The notes: generated by a model not told the origin, from the sequence alone. A stretch of DNA of 64,000 nt from Sphingomonas sp. So64.6b (GCF_014171475.1 NZ_CP048817.1:3720001-3784000), one strand, 5' to 3'; shown: positions 8,323-20,725, counted from the first letter of the stretch. Numbers and translations: made by a program.

Positions 8323-8666
8323 TCGGGGAAGCGGTGCACAACCGAAATGCCACCGATGATCGCAGCGTTGAAGGCAGGCAATTCCTCGGCCGGGATCCAA
8401 TATTCGCGGTGCGCGCGCCCGCCCGCCTCCTCAACGCGGTAGCGATCGAGAAAATCGCGACGCACCTGAAATTCGGTGACGAATCCGGAACCGCTCGCCG
8501 GCACGTTCCAGTCGCGCGCGATCTTCACCGCATAATCCTCGGTCGTCACCGGATAGAAGATCGGCTGATCGGGCAAGCGCGGCGGAAATTCACGCATGCC
8601 GCTCTGTTCGATCAGCGCCAGCTCTTTTGGACCGACCGGGCGCCACAGCGTGACGGTATCGTTCAA
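8319..8666 (-). CDS. Conserved hypothetical protein between proA and nadD
   Basis: A 115-residue protein of unknown function. Readable segments are TLWRPVGPKELALIE, FPPRLPDQPIFYPV, TEDYAVKIARDWN and the C-terminal EELPAFNAAIIGGISV. I recall database entries of this type labelled ADP-ribosylation/crystallin J1, but no ADP-ribosylhydrolase motif is visible, so I do not adopt that name. I place the start at TTG 8666, where TTGA overlaps the proA stop by 4 nt. An ATG at 8699 would lie inside proA and adds residues unlike the rest. It also overlaps nadD by 4 nt, so the three genes are coupled. Confidence 0.75.
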   Translation of the reverse strand: MNDTVTLWRPVGPKELALIEQSGMREFPPRLPDQPIFYPVTTEDYAVKIARDWNVPASGSGFVTEFQVRRDFLDRYRVEEAGGRAHREYWIPAEELPAFNAAIIGGISVVHRFPE

Positions 8667-9934
8667 CCCCGCACCTGACCGGTACCGCGCACCACCCATT
8701 TATAGGTCGTCAGCCCTTCCAGCGCGACGGGGCCGCGGGCGTGCAGCCGCCCGGTCGCGATGCCGATCTCCGCGCCCAGCCCGAACTCCCCGCCATCGGC
8801 GAACTGAGTCGAGGCATTCCACAGCACGATTGCCGAATCGACCCCGGCAATGAAACGTTCCGCGACGGATTCGTCGGCGGCGATGATCGCATCGGTATGA
8901 TGCGATCCGTGCGCCGCGATATGCGCCATCGCCGCGTCGACCCCATCGACGATCGCGACCGAGGCAATCGCGTCGAGATATTCGGTGTTCCAATCCACAT
9001 CGTCGGCGGCATCGACCGCTGCATCGAGAGCGCGCGTCGCGGCGTCGCCGCGTAGTTCGCAGCCGGCCGCCCGCAGCGCAGCGGTCAGCCCCGCCGGATC
9101 GGGATAGGCACGGTCGATCAGCAACGTCTCCATCGCGCCACAGATACCGGTGCGACGCATCTTGGCATCGACCACGACCGATGCCGCCATCGCCGGATCA
9201 GCCGAAGCATGGACATAGACATGATTGATCCCATCGAGATGCGCGAGCACGGGCACGCGCGCCTCGGCCTGAACGCGGGCGACCAGGCTCTTGCCGCCGC
9301 GTGGCACAACCAGATCGATCGCCCCTTCCGCGGTGAGCATCGCGCCGACTGCGGCGCGATCGGTCGTTGGCACGAGTTGGGCGATGTCGGCGGGCAGCCC
9401 GGCCTCGGCCAGCCCCGCGACAAAGGCGGCGTGAATTGCACGGTTGCTGTGCACCGCCTCGGATCCGCCGCGCAGGATCACGGCATTGCCCGCCTTGACG
9501 CATAACGCCGCGGCATCGGCGGTGACGTTGGGGCGGCTTTCATAGATGATGCCGATCACGCCGATCGGCACACGGACCCGGCGCAGCACCAGGCCGTTGG
9601 GACGGCGGCTTTCGTCGATCACTGCGCCGACCGGATCGCGCAGCGCGGCAATTGCCGCAACTCCGGAGGCCATCGATTCGATGCGACCTTCGTCGAGCAA
9701 CAGTCGGTCGAGCATTGCCCCCGACAGTCCGATCTCCCGGCCATGCGCCATGTCGAGCGCGTTCGCCGCCAGGATTTCGGCGACCGCGTCGCGCAGCCTT
9801 TGCGCCGCCGCATCGAGCGCACGCGACTTGGCGACGCACGGCAGCGCGGCAACCATGCGTGCGGATTGGCGGGCGCGCGCGCCCATATCGGCGATGAGCC
9901 GGACGGGATCGAGGTCGAGAACGTCGGTAGCCAT
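8663..9934 (-). CDS. proA: Gamma-glutamyl phosphate reductase
   Basis: A 423-residue aldehyde-dehydrogenase-fold enzyme that reduces gamma-glutamyl phosphate to glutamate semialdehyde with NADPH in proline synthesis. The nucleotide-binding part has GVIGIIYESRPNVT and LRGGSEAVHSN. The catalytic Cys is in RTGICGAMETLLID, and ALEGLTTYKWVVRG closes the protein as in the family. ATG 9934 begins MATDVLDLDPVR. An upstream in-frame codon gives an unlikely extension. It heads the proA-nadD-rsfS run, and its stop lies in the start of the next gene. No proB is visible in the window. Confidence 0.95.
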   Translation of the reverse strand: MATDVLDLDPVRLIADMGARARQSARMVAALPCVAKSRALDAAAQRLRDAVAEILAANALDMAHGREIGLSGAMLDRLLLDEGRIESMASGVAAIAALRDPVGAVIDESRRPNGLVLRRVRVPIGVIGIIYESRPNVTADAAALCVKAGNAVILRGGSEAVHSNRAIHAAFVAGLAEAGLPADIAQLVPTTDRAAVGAMLTAEGAIDLVVPRGGKSLVARVQAEARVPVLAHLDGINHVYVHASADPAMAASVVVDAKMRRTGICGAMETLLIDRAYPDPAGLTAALRAAGCELRGDAATRALDAAVDAADDVDWNTEYLDAIASVAIVDGVDAAMAHIAAHGSHHTDAIIAADESVAERFIAGVDSAIVLWNASTQFADGGEFGLGAEIGIATGRLHARGPVALEGLTTYKWVVRGTGQVRG

Positions 9935-10011
9935 GACGCTATGGCTATCACGCCCGCCGCGCCCGGCCAAATAATGATCCGCCCAAAACGCTATCGTCTT
10001 TGCGCATCGTG

Positions 10012-11112
10012 ATGCTATTCGACGCGGCGATGACGGGGGAAATCGAAGCAGTCGGCGATATCGCCACGGGAGCGTTGATCGGGCGCGCGGTCGAGCCGGA
10101 TGCCGGCGAGGGCCATGCGGCGTGCCATGCGCATGGCCTGTGCCTCAATTGCGGCACCGCGCTGATCGGCGATTATTGCCATGCCTGCGGGCAAAGCGAG
10201 CATGTCCACCGCTCGCTGGGCTCGATCGGCCACGACCTGCTTCATGGCGTGTTCCATTTCGAGGGCAAGATCTGGCGTACCTTGCCGATGCTGCTGTTCC
10301 ATCCCGGCGCGCTGACCCGGCGCTATGTCGCGGGCGAGCGCGCGCGCTTCGTCTCGCCGCTCGCTTTGTATCTGTTCTTCGTCTTCCTGATGTTCGCGTC
10401 GATCCACACATTCGGCGGCGAACTCGATTCCGGGCTGACCCCGGCGGCGCGGCAATCCACGATCGGCAATCTGGACAAGCAGATCGCCAAGGCATCGACC
10501 GAACTGGCCAGGCTCGAAGCGGGGTCGACCAAGGCGGCGTCGACCAAGGCGGGGACGACCGAGCCAAGCGACGATGTCGTCGCAATGCGCTCCACCGTGA
10601 AGGCGCTGAAGACCGCTCGCATGGCCACGGCGGCGCCGGGCAGCGGGACCACGGGCGGTCATTCCGATCTGAGTACCGGCTGGCCAGCACTCGACAAGGG
10701 AGTCGCCAAATTCAACGCCAACCCGGGGCTGATGCTCTACAAACTACAGTCGAGCGCGTATAAATATAGCTGGGCGTTGATTCCGATCTCGGTGCCGTTC
10801 GTCGCGCTGCTGTTCCTGTGGCGACGCCGCTTCAAGCTTTATGATCATGCGATCTTCGTGACCTATTCGCTGTCCTTCATGATGCTGCTGGTGACCGTTT
10901 TCAGCCTCGGACTGACAGTCAATGTGCCGGGCGGATGGCTCACCGCGCTGCTGATGATCGCACCGCCGGTGCATATGTTCGCGCAATTGCGCGGCGCCTA
11001 TTCGCTGCGCAAGCGATCGGCCTTGTGGCGGACCGTCATGCTGATGACTTTCTCGCTGTTCGCGCTGATCCTGTGGGGGATGCTGCTGCTGGTACTCGGC
11101 CTGACCGGCTAG
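10012..11112 (+). CDS. DUF3667-type membrane protein with N-terminal zinc-ribbon
   Basis: A 366-residue protein. Near residue 45 it has LCLNCGTALIGDYCHACGQ, a CxxC...CxxC ribbon typical of DUF3667 proteins. A hydrophobic helix follows (about residues 115-135), then a low-complexity Ala/Lys/Ser/Thr stretch and three or four C-terminal membrane helices (VALLFLWRRRF, SLSFMMLLVTVFSLGL, FSLFALILWGML). The function of the family is unknown. ATG 10012 is used, but ATG 10030 is as good, since neither has a clear Shine-Dalgarno sequence. The gene is divergent from proA. Confidence 0.7.
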   Translation: MLFDAAMTGEIEAVGDIATGALIGRAVEPDAGEGHAACHAHGLCLNCGTALIGDYCHACGQSEHVHRSLGSIGHDLLHGVFHFEGKIWRTLPMLLFHPGALTRRYVAGERARFVSPLALYLFFVFLMFASIHTFGGELDSGLTPAARQSTIGNLDKQIAKASTELARLEAGSTKAASTKAGTTEPSDDVVAMRSTVKALKTARMATAAPGSGTTGGHSDLSTGWPALDKGVAKFNANPGLMLYKLQSSAYKYSWALIPISVPFVALLFLWRRRFKLYDHAIFVTYSLSFMMLLVTVFSLGLTVNVPGGWLTALLMIAPPVHMFAQLRGAYSLRKRSALWRTVMLMTFSLFALILWGMLLLVLGLTG

Positions 11113-11402
11113 ACGCTTGTGCAGAGCTCTGCCTTTTCGCGCTGCGATACCGTTTCCGACGACAAGAGGAGCGAGCCGGCCCGAGTTCCGGCAAGGGGTG
11201 ACTTCCAAATTCCGAGCCATGGTTGAATCACCGCCGGTGACGGAGCCGGCGGAGTGGCGGAGATATGGGACACCGGTAGTGTCATATCTCAGGCCCTCGC
11301 CACGACGCGTGGGGTCGCATCAAATGCCCTTAAATATCAGCTAGTTATCGAGATAATGGCGATACTGGGCACGAACGGAACCGTGCGACACTCGCCGCAC
11401 AA
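11113..11402. other. Intergenic stretch between the DUF3667 gene and ftsH
   Basis: Together with the adjoining terminator this leaves about 360 bp without a convincing gene. Short open frames here have atypical composition and no recognisable product. The one ordered element is an imperfect hairpin: GAGATATG at 11260 and ACAC at 11270, paired with GTGT at 11279 and CATATCTC at 11283, with a 2-nt bulge and a 5-nt loop. It has no T-run and could be a weak terminator of the DUF3667 gene or an operator. Confidence 0.5.
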
Positions 11403-11438
11403 GAAAAACCCTCCCGCGCGAGTCCGCGCGAGAGGGTT
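11403..11438 (-). terminator. Rho-independent terminator of ftsH
   Basis: Read on the minus strand, AACCCTC and CGCGCG pair across a 4-nt loop with CGCGCG and GAGGGTT, followed by TTTTTCTT. It lies 35 bp beyond the ftsH stop. Confidence 0.8.
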
Positions 11439-11472
11439 ATGGTCGGACCGCCGAAGCGGCTGATGATTTGGA

Positions 11473-13431
<1,959 letters not shown>

Positions 13432-13515
13432 CGGTGCGCGTACCTTTCGTGACCTTAAGATAGGCGACGCGAGGTTAATGGCAATGGAACAAGCGCAGAC
13501 TCGGGCCGATAGGTG

Positions 13516-14508
13516 CTATCGCCGGGGCGGCGCCTCGCGGAATCGCCAGATATCGCCCTTTGACGACGCCATTACGCCGGCCTGAGTAGCCGACCTGCCC
13601 CCCTCAAGCGAATCGAGCAGCGCTTCGATATTGGCGGCGGATGACCATTTCGGCGAATCGATCGCCGCCGATTCGCGCACCCGGGAGATCGCGATCCGCG
13701 CGAGACGGCGGCGAACCTCGCGCGGCAGTGCCGTTACGTCGACCCGCTGTTCACCGTCATCACCCGGCGTGGCTCTGCTGCCCCACAGCCATGCCTCCAG
13801 GGCGCGCAGATCATGATCCGCTTCCGCAAGATAGCCTGCCGAGCGGGCGATCTGCCCCGCATCAAGCCATGCATTGTCGCGTAACAATGTGCGAAAACGG
13901 GTCCGGTCGAACCGGTCACTGGCATTGCTTGGGTCGTCAACGAACGGTAGCGCGCCCGCCCCCATCCCCGTCTCGGCCACGGCACGCAACTCGGCGCAGC
14001 GCCAGCCGAGCAGCGGCCGGACCAGCAGCAGCCCCTGCCCCAAATCCTGAACCGGTCTTACCGCTGCAAGCCCCGACAGACCGGCGCCGCGCGCCGCGCG
14101 CATCAGAAATGTTTCAGCCTGATCGTCCGCATGGTGTGCGGTGGCGAGCATCGTCGCGCCACTCTCGGCCGCCCAGTCGCGCAAGGCGAGATAACGGGCG
14201 TCGCGGGCAGCCGCCTGGATATTGGCCGGCCCGATCGGTCCGGCGAGCGCCAGCGTGGCATGAGGGAGGTCATGGGCCGAGCAATATCGGGCAACCATCG
14301 CCGCCTCTGCCGCACCGTCGGGCCGCAAACCATGATCGACCGTTGCCGCGATCGTGCGTCCGGGAAAAGCCGCGCTGCCCAGCGCGAGCATTGCCATGCT
14401 GTCCGGCCCACCCGACACCGCCAGCGCCAGCCGGTCGTCCGACCCGAACGGCCGCCGCAGCGCCGCCTCCAGATCGCGGCGGAAGCGCGCGATCTGATCG
14501 GCGACCAT
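13516..14508 (-). CDS. tilS: tRNA(Ile)-lysidine synthase
   Basis: A 330-residue PP-loop ATPase that attaches lysine to C34 of tRNA-Ile(CAU), changing its identity from Met to Ile. The PP-loop is AVSGGPDSMAML near residue 32, followed by ATVDHGLRPDGAAEA and TAHHADDQAETFLMR. It is shorter than the E. coli protein and lacks most of the C-terminal tRNA-binding domain, as is common in alphaproteobacteria. ATG 14508 lies 4 nt past the cpoB stop, with GAGGTG supplied by the end of cpoB. It sits between cpoB and ftsH. Confidence 0.93.
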   Translation of the reverse strand: MVADQIARFRRDLEAALRRPFGSDDRLALAVSGGPDSMAMLALGSAAFPGRTIAATVDHGLRPDGAAEAAMVARYCSAHDLPHATLALAGPIGPANIQAAARDARYLALRDWAAESGATMLATAHHADDQAETFLMRAARGAGLSGLAAVRPVQDLGQGLLLVRPLLGWRCAELRAVAETGMGAGALPFVDDPSNASDRFDRTRFRTLLRDNAWLDAGQIARSAGYLAEADHDLRALEAWLWGSRATPGDDGEQRVDVTALPREVRRRLARIAISRVRESAAIDSPKWSSAANIEALLDSLEGGRSATQAGVMASSKGDIWRFREAPPRR

Positions 14509-14512
14509 CACC

Positions 14513-15469
14513 TCATTTGCATTTGGAAGTGACACGGCCACGCGCCACATCGGCCTTCATCTGCGGCGACAATTTATCGGGATAGACATCCTCGAGCTCG
14601 TCATAAACCTTGCAGACTTCGGCCGCCGGCTTGTTGAGCTTGACCAGCGCCTGAGCAAGGTAGAACAGGCTCTCATGCGCCCGGTCGCCCTTGGGCATCT
14701 TGCGGTAATTGTCGTAGAAAGCGAGGATCGCGAGGTTCGGCTTGCCGCCGTCGAGCAGCGACCGGCCGAGCATGTTCTGCGCACGGCTGATGCGGCGATG
14801 CTGCGGGTAGTCCTTGATCAAGGATTTGAACTGCACCTCGGCCTCCGGGTAGAGCTTCGCCTCCCACAGCCGATAGCCGTAATTATAGGTGTCTTCGCCG
14901 GCGTCGTCGGTCGCCGGTTTCTCGATCGCTGCGGCGCGTGTGGCGCGGGCCGCATCCTTGGCCGGCGCCGGCGTGGATACCGCCGGCGTCGCCGGTTTTG
15001 GCGTGACCGGCTTTGGCGTCGCGGTGGCGACCGGCTGCGTTGCCGTATCTCCGGCCACCGCACTGCCCGACGTCGTGCCTTCGATCGCCGTCAGTCGCGC
15101 TTCGGTCGACCGCTTGAACGCGGCAAAACCTTCCTCGACCTGACGGTTCTTGAACTGAAGCTGCTCGATCTGCCCGGTGAGCCCGCTCAGTTGAGATTCA
15201 AGCGCATCGACCCGCGCGGTGAGATCGGCGACCGGGCTGCCTGACGGCGTCCCCGATGGCTGGGCAGGGTATTCGCCGGGCGCGATGTCGGGCTGGATCA
15301 GCTGATTATTGCCCCCCTGGCCCTGTGGCGGAAAGACCTTGCGCTGCACGGCGCGCATCTGCCCTTCGAGCCGCTCGACGCGGTTCTCGACCGCCGATTG
15401 CGCGACGGCGGTGCCGGGAATTGCCCCGACCCCGATCAGAAGAACAGCCGCCGTCAAATAGTTACGCAT
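14513..15469 (-). CDS. cpoB: Tol-Pal associated TPR protein CpoB (YbgF)
   Basis: A 318-residue periplasmic protein. The signal peptide MRNYLTAAVLLIGVGA ends at AVAQ. A coiled-coil region follows (ENRVERLEGQMRAVQRK, ALESQLSGLTGQIEQL), then an Ala/Pro/Thr linker and a C-terminal TPR domain that starts at YNYGYRLWEAKLYPEA. In E. coli CpoB coordinates PBP1B with the Tol machine during constriction. The ATG at 15469 is preceded by GGGGGG, and the much longer open frame upstream is not natural coding. tolQRAB-pal, usually adjacent in this class, are absent here. Confidence 0.88.
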   Translation of the reverse strand: MRNYLTAAVLLIGVGAIPGTAVAQSAVENRVERLEGQMRAVQRKVFPPQGQGGNNQLIQPDIAPGEYPAQPSGTPSGSPVADLTARVDALESQLSGLTGQIEQLQFKNRQVEEGFAAFKRSTEARLTAIEGTTSGSAVAGDTATQPVATATPKPVTPKPATPAVSTPAPAKDAARATRAAAIEKPATDDAGEDTYNYGYRLWEAKLYPEAEVQFKSLIKDYPQHRRISRAQNMLGRSLLDGGKPNLAILAFYDNYRKMPKGDRAHESLFYLAQALVKLNKPAAEVCKVYDELEDVYPDKLSPQMKADVARGRVTSKCK

Positions 15470-15530
15470 GAACACCCCCCGGTGCAGTGAATGGGGCGGT
15501 ATAGCTGACATTGTCATGGTGTCGCCAGTC

Positions 15531-16487
15531 TTAAGGAGTGGGTGTCGACGGCGCCGACGGTACGGGCGGCGGCGCCGAGGCGGCGGGAGTCGATACGCCG
15601 GTCGGTGACGCCTCGGGTCGGCGCTGCGTCGCGAATGCAGGTGGGATTCGCGTCGAAGTACCGGTCGGCGTGGCCCGACTGATCGGCGTGGCGACGGGCG
15701 TCGGCACCGATACGCCATTGACCCGCGCCTTCAATACGGCAGCACTGATACCGATATCCTTGATCGCCAGCCGTCCGTCACCGAGCGGCGGCAATTGCGA
15801 TCCGTTGAGCAGGATCTGCAGCTTGTCGGGCCGGCCGATATTGATCATCGGGCCATTGGCATCGGCCGGCACATCATAACGATCGCCCGGTTTCATCGTA
15901 TTCTGGAACAAGGTCTTGCCGGTCGCGTCATAGATGCGCAGCCAGATCTCGTCGGTCGCGACCAAAGTCACCTGTCCGCCGGCGGGCGCGGCGGACGTTG
16001 GATTGGCGATCGGGGCCGCCGGCACAGTCTCGCTTTCGGCGGCAGGCGCGGCAGGCGCGGAGTCTTCACCACGGAACAGGTTGGTGCCAAACCACAGCCC
16101 TACCGCGATCAGCAACAGGATCGTCAGCGCTACCGTGACGGCGACAACACCACCGGTCGGCGTGCGTGCGGGATCGCTGATTTCGTAAGCTTCATATTCG
16201 GTGCGCCGCACGGTCGTGTCATTCTGGCTGCGCACCTCGCGCGCGATCGCGACTTCGTCCATGCCGACCGCCCGAGCATAGGCCTTGGCAAAACCGACCG
16301 AATAAGTGACCGAGGGCAAGGCGGCGAAATTGCTCGTTTCGATCGCTTCGAGCTGCCGAATCGGAATGCGCGTGCGCGCCGCGATCTCGGCCAGCGACAG
16401 ACCTTGTGCTTCGCGCGCATCGCGCAGCCGCTCACCTGCCGTCTTGGGGAACAGGGTGGCTTCCTCGCCGGATTCGACGTCGGTCAT
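15531..16487 (-). CDS. RodZ-like helix-turn-helix membrane protein
   Basis: A 318-residue protein with RodZ architecture. An Xre-type helix-turn-helix comes first (GERLRDAREAQGLSLAEIA, residues about 18-80). A membrane helix follows (VVAVTVALTILLLIAVGLWF, about 115-135), then an Ala/Pro-rich linker, a DUF4115-like beta domain (about 165-260) and a Pro/Thr/Ser tail. RodZ tethers MreB and supports rod morphogenesis. The ATG at 16487 has GGAG 7 nt upstream. It lies 61 bp before cpoB, in the place where tol-pal genes are expected in relatives. The long Pro-rich tail is unusual. Confidence 0.82.
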   Translation of the reverse strand: MTDVESGEEATLFPKTAGERLRDAREAQGLSLAEIAARTRIPIRQLEAIETSNFAALPSVTYSVGFAKAYARAVGMDEVAIAREVRSQNDTTVRRTEYEAYEISDPARTPTGGVVAVTVALTILLLIAVGLWFGTNLFRGEDSAPAAPAAESETVPAAPIANPTSAAPAGGQVTLVATDEIWLRIYDATGKTLFQNTMKPGDRYDVPADANGPMINIGRPDKLQILLNGSQLPPLGDGRLAIKDIGISAAVLKARVNGVSVPTPVATPISRATPTGTSTRIPPAFATQRRPEASPTGVSTPAASAPPPVPSAPSTPTP

Positions 16488-16596
16488 GAATATCTCCGGC
16501 AGGAGGGTGCGGCCCGATATTATTTCCTGCGATTACGACGTGTCTCACAAAGGGTCGCAGCGGTGTCAACGCCCGCTTTACCCACCCGTCACGCAA

Positions 16597-18873
16597 TCAC
16601 GCCAGTTCGACGCCGCTTTCCGCCGCCCAGGCGGTCAATGCGCCGCGCATGTCGCGCGGCGGCGCCGCCAGCAACATCTTCATATGTGCCATCAGCGCGT
16701 CGCGATCGAGCGAGCGGACCATCGCCTTGATCGGGCCGACCGCCGCCGGCGTGATCGACAGCCGATCGATGCCGAGTCCGATCAACGCCATCGCCTCCAG
16801 CGGTCGGCCGCCCATCTCGCCGCACACGCCGAGCGGCACGCCCGCGGCACCGGTCGGCCCCACGAGCCGCGCGATGAAGCGCAGGATCGCCGGGCTGAGC
16901 CAGTCATAGCGTTCGGCGAGCTTGGGATTGGCGCGGTCGGCGGCGAACAGGAACTGAGTCAGGTCGTTGGTGCCGATCGACAGGAAATCGAGCTTGGGCA
17001 GCAGGATATCGAGCTGCTCGGCGAGCGCCGGCACTTCGAGCATCGCGCCATAATTAATCTCGTTGGGCAATTTACGGCCGCGCTGCGCGAACCATTCGCG
17101 CTGCGTCTCGAACAGCGCCCGCGCTTCCTCATATTCCCAAGGTTCGGAAACCATTGGGAACATCACGTTGAGCGTCCGCCCCGCCGCCGCCTCGAGCAGC
17201 GCGCGCGCCTGCACCTTCATCAACCCGTCGCGTTCGAGCGCGAGGCGCAGCGCGCGCCAGCCCATCGCCGGATTCTCCTCCTCGGCCCCGTCCTGAATCA
17301 GATAAGGCAGCGCCTTGTCGCCACCGATATCGACGGTGCGGAAGATCACCGGCCGGTCGCCCGCCGCGTCGAGTACTTCCTTGTAAAGCCGCTGCTGGCG
17401 CTCGCGCGCGGGCAGGGTGGCCGATACCAGGAACTGGAATTCGGTACGGAACAGCCCGATGCCATCCGCGCCGGTCATGTCGAGCGCGGCGACATCGTCG
17501 CGCAAACCGGCATTGACCATCACCGTCACACGGTGCCCATCAGCGGTGATCGGCGGTTCGGACTTAAGCGCGGCGAACACCGCGCGGCGCTTCTGGCGCA
17601 GCTGCAGCTTTGCTTCGAACGCTTCCTCCATCGCCGGCGAGGGCCGCGCGAAGACGTTGGCCGCGGTCGAGTCGAGCAACAACATGTCGCCTTCGGCAAT
17701 CGAGCGGCGCACGCCCTTGACCCGGCCAAGCACCGGCACGCCCATTGCCCGCGCGACGATGGTGACGTGCGCGGTCAGCGACCCTTCCTCAAGGATCACA
17801 CCCTTGAGCCGGCGCCGGTCATATTCGAGCAGTTCGGCGGGTCCGAGATTGCGTGCGATCAGGATCGTATCCTGCCTGAGCCCGCCTTGCGCGGCAGTGC
17901 CCATCTGGCCCGACACGATGCGCAACAGCCGGTTCGACAGATCCTCCAGATCGTGCATCCGGTCGGCGAGCAATGGATCGTCGATCTGCCGCATGCGCTG
18001 ACGCGTGCGTTGCTGCACACGCTCGATCGCTGCCTCGGCAGTCAGGCCGGAATCGATCGCCTCGTTGATGCGCCGGCTCCAGCCCTCGTCATAGGCAAAC
18101 ATCTTGTAAGTCTGCAGCACTTCGTCATGCTCGCCGCCGACGCCGAATTCGGCCTGACTGGCGATCCGTTCGATCTGCTCACGCATCTTGTCGAATGCGG
18201 CATAGACACGGTGGCGCTCGGCATCGGTGTCCTCGGCAACGGTGTGCTCAATGGTGATGCGCGGCTGATGGAACACGGCATAGCCGCTGCCCATACCCTC
18301 GACCAGCTTGAGCCCCTCGATACGCATCGCAGCGGTCGATTGCGGGCGCAATGTCGCCGCGCTGCTGGCATCGACCAGATCGGCATTGGCGATCAGCTCG
18401 CTCAGCACCATCGCGACGGTCTGCAGCGCCTCGATCTCGACATCGTCATATTTATGCGGGTCGGCATGCTGTACGCACAGCACGCCGACCGCGCGCTCCC
18501 GGCGAATGATCGGCACACCGGCAAAACTGTGGAATTTCTCCTCGCCCGTCTCCGGCCGATAGGCGAAGTCGGGATGGCTCGCCGCCTCGTCGAGGTTGAG
18601 CGTCTCGACCTGCTCGGCGATCGTGCCGACCAGCCCCTCGCCCAGCGCGAGCGTGGTGACGTGAACCGCCTCCTGCGCCAGGCCCCGCGTGGCATAGAGT
18701 TCGAGTACCCCATCGCGCAGCAGATAGATCGAACAGACCTCGCTCGACATCGCCTCACCGACGATCCCGACCACCGAATTGAGCTTTGCCTGCGCCGCCG
18801 TGCGCGACGCCATCACGTCGTGCAATCGAACGAGGATTTCACGGGCGGAGTTGGCAGCGGTCGGCATGTCCAT
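16597..18873 (-). CDS. ptsP: PEP-protein phosphotransferase EI-Ntr
   Basis: A 758-residue enzyme I of the nitrogen PTS. The N-terminal GAF domain (about residues 15-165) usually senses glutamine or alpha-ketoglutarate. Next come the EI N-domain with the phosphorylated His369 in GSLTAHVTIVAR and the PEP-binding barrel (RTEFQFL, RTVDIGGDKALPYL, FLSIGTNDLTQFLFA). Cys of LGVCGEMGG is near the end. It phosphorylates NPr, which is not in this window. The motif around the active His is diverged from the usual GGxTSHxAIxAR. It lies 72 bp downstream of ruvB. Confidence 0.95.
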   Translation of the reverse strand: MDMPTAANSAREILVRLHDVMASRTAAQAKLNSVVGIVGEAMSSEVCSIYLLRDGVLELYATRGLAQEAVHVTTLALGEGLVGTIAEQVETLNLDEAASHPDFAYRPETGEEKFHSFAGVPIIRRERAVGVLCVQHADPHKYDDVEIEALQTVAMVLSELIANADLVDASSAATLRPQSTAAMRIEGLKLVEGMGSGYAVFHQPRITIEHTVAEDTDAERHRVYAAFDKMREQIERIASQAEFGVGGEHDEVLQTYKMFAYDEGWSRRINEAIDSGLTAEAAIERVQQRTRQRMRQIDDPLLADRMHDLEDLSNRLLRIVSGQMGTAAQGGLRQDTILIARNLGPAELLEYDRRRLKGVILEEGSLTAHVTIVARAMGVPVLGRVKGVRRSIAEGDMLLLDSTAANVFARPSPAMEEAFEAKLQLRQKRRAVFAALKSEPPITADGHRVTVMVNAGLRDDVAALDMTGADGIGLFRTEFQFLVSATLPARERQQRLYKEVLDAAGDRPVIFRTVDIGGDKALPYLIQDGAEEENPAMGWRALRLALERDGLMKVQARALLEAAAGRTLNVMFPMVSEPWEYEEARALFETQREWFAQRGRKLPNEINYGAMLEVPALAEQLDILLPKLDFLSIGTNDLTQFLFAADRANPKLAERYDWLSPAILRFIARLVGPTGAAGVPLGVCGEMGGRPLEAMALIGLGIDRLSITPAAVGPIKAMVRSLDRDALMAHMKMLLAAPPRDMRGALTAWAAESGVELA

Positions 18874-18945
18874 AGCGCTATCAGATTGTTACGCGAGGAG
18901 CTATCGCGCAGGTGCTGTTCCTCCCCGGCACGGGGAGGAGCGGGG

Positions 18946-19968
<1,023 letters not shown>

Positions 19969-20086
19969 CGCCCCACCTAGCGGGCAGCGGGCAGTGCTGT
20001 CTATCGTCGCCCATCATCCCGTCCTATAACCGCCCCGCTGCACGATAAGGGTCGCACCACCGCAGCGGCAAAACGGAGTGATGTGC

Positions 20087-20674
20087 ATGAAGCCCTTATC
20101 CCCCCTCGCCTTTGCTGGCTTAGGCTGCGCGCTCGTGCTCGCCGGTTGTGGCGGCACGACCGCTGGCAACACGACGGCAGGCAGTGCGACCACCACTGCG
20201 GAAACCAGCGCCAGCGGCAGCAGCGGCGGGAAATCCCCGCCGGCCGATTTCAAGGCGACCGATGCGTGCGTACTGCTCGACAAAGCAGCGGTCGCCGAAG
20301 TGCTCAAGACGCCGGTGACCGCGGCCACGCTTGGCCTTGTACATGAATCGAGCGGCAGCGACGCCGCGACGTCCGAATGCACTTATGACACCGCTAACGG
20401 CAAGGCGAGCCTGATGGCGCGCTGGTCGCCGATCGCCGACAACACGCCGGATGCGATCAAGATGGCGCGCGATGGCGTCGCCGCGTCGATGAAGGCGTTC
20501 AGCGACAAGCCGGTCGAGGATATTCCCGGTGTCGGCAAGTCGGCATTCTTCGTGCCCGGCATCAACCAGCTCAACGTGTTCATCGGCGATGACAAGTTCG
20601 TCGTCATCACCACGCCGGGCCGCGAGGAAGGCCGCGCGACCGCGCTTGCGCTGGCCAAGAAGCTCGGCGCCTGA
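20087..20674 (+). CDS. Putative lipoprotein of unknown function
   Basis: A 195-residue protein with the lipoprotein signal MKPLSPLAFAGLGCALVLAG followed by the lipobox Cys. A low-complexity Thr/Ser/Gly linker follows (about residues 25-50), then a compact domain starting DACVLLDKAAVAEVL. That segment, together with SECTYDT, resembles the DUF3558-like and similar periplasmic folds seen in secreted lipoproteins, but I would not name a function. ATG 20087 has CGGAG 8 nt upstream. Two earlier in-frame starts are too close to it. It is the only plus-strand gene in the ruv region. Confidence 0.7.
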   Translation: MKPLSPLAFAGLGCALVLAGCGGTTAGNTTAGSATTTAETSASGSSGGKSPPADFKATDACVLLDKAAVAEVLKTPVTAATLGLVHESSGSDAATSECTYDTANGKASLMARWSPIADNTPDAIKMARDGVAASMKAFSDKPVEDIPGVGKSAFFVPGINQLNVFIGDDKFVVITTPGREEGRATALALAKKLGA

Positions 20675-20680
20675 CGGGAA

Positions 20681-20706
20681 CGGGCGCCCGGTTTCCCGGG
20701 CGCCCG
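20681..20706. terminator. Bidirectional hairpin between convergent genes
   Basis: CGGGCGCCCG at 20681 pairs perfectly with CGGGCGCCCG at 20697 (the arm is self-complementary) across a short loop. It lies 7 bp past the lipoprotein stop and 20 bp past the RcnB-like stop. No strong T-run is present. Confidence 0.55.
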
Positions 20707-20725
20707 CCATTTCCGCTTCGGTTTC

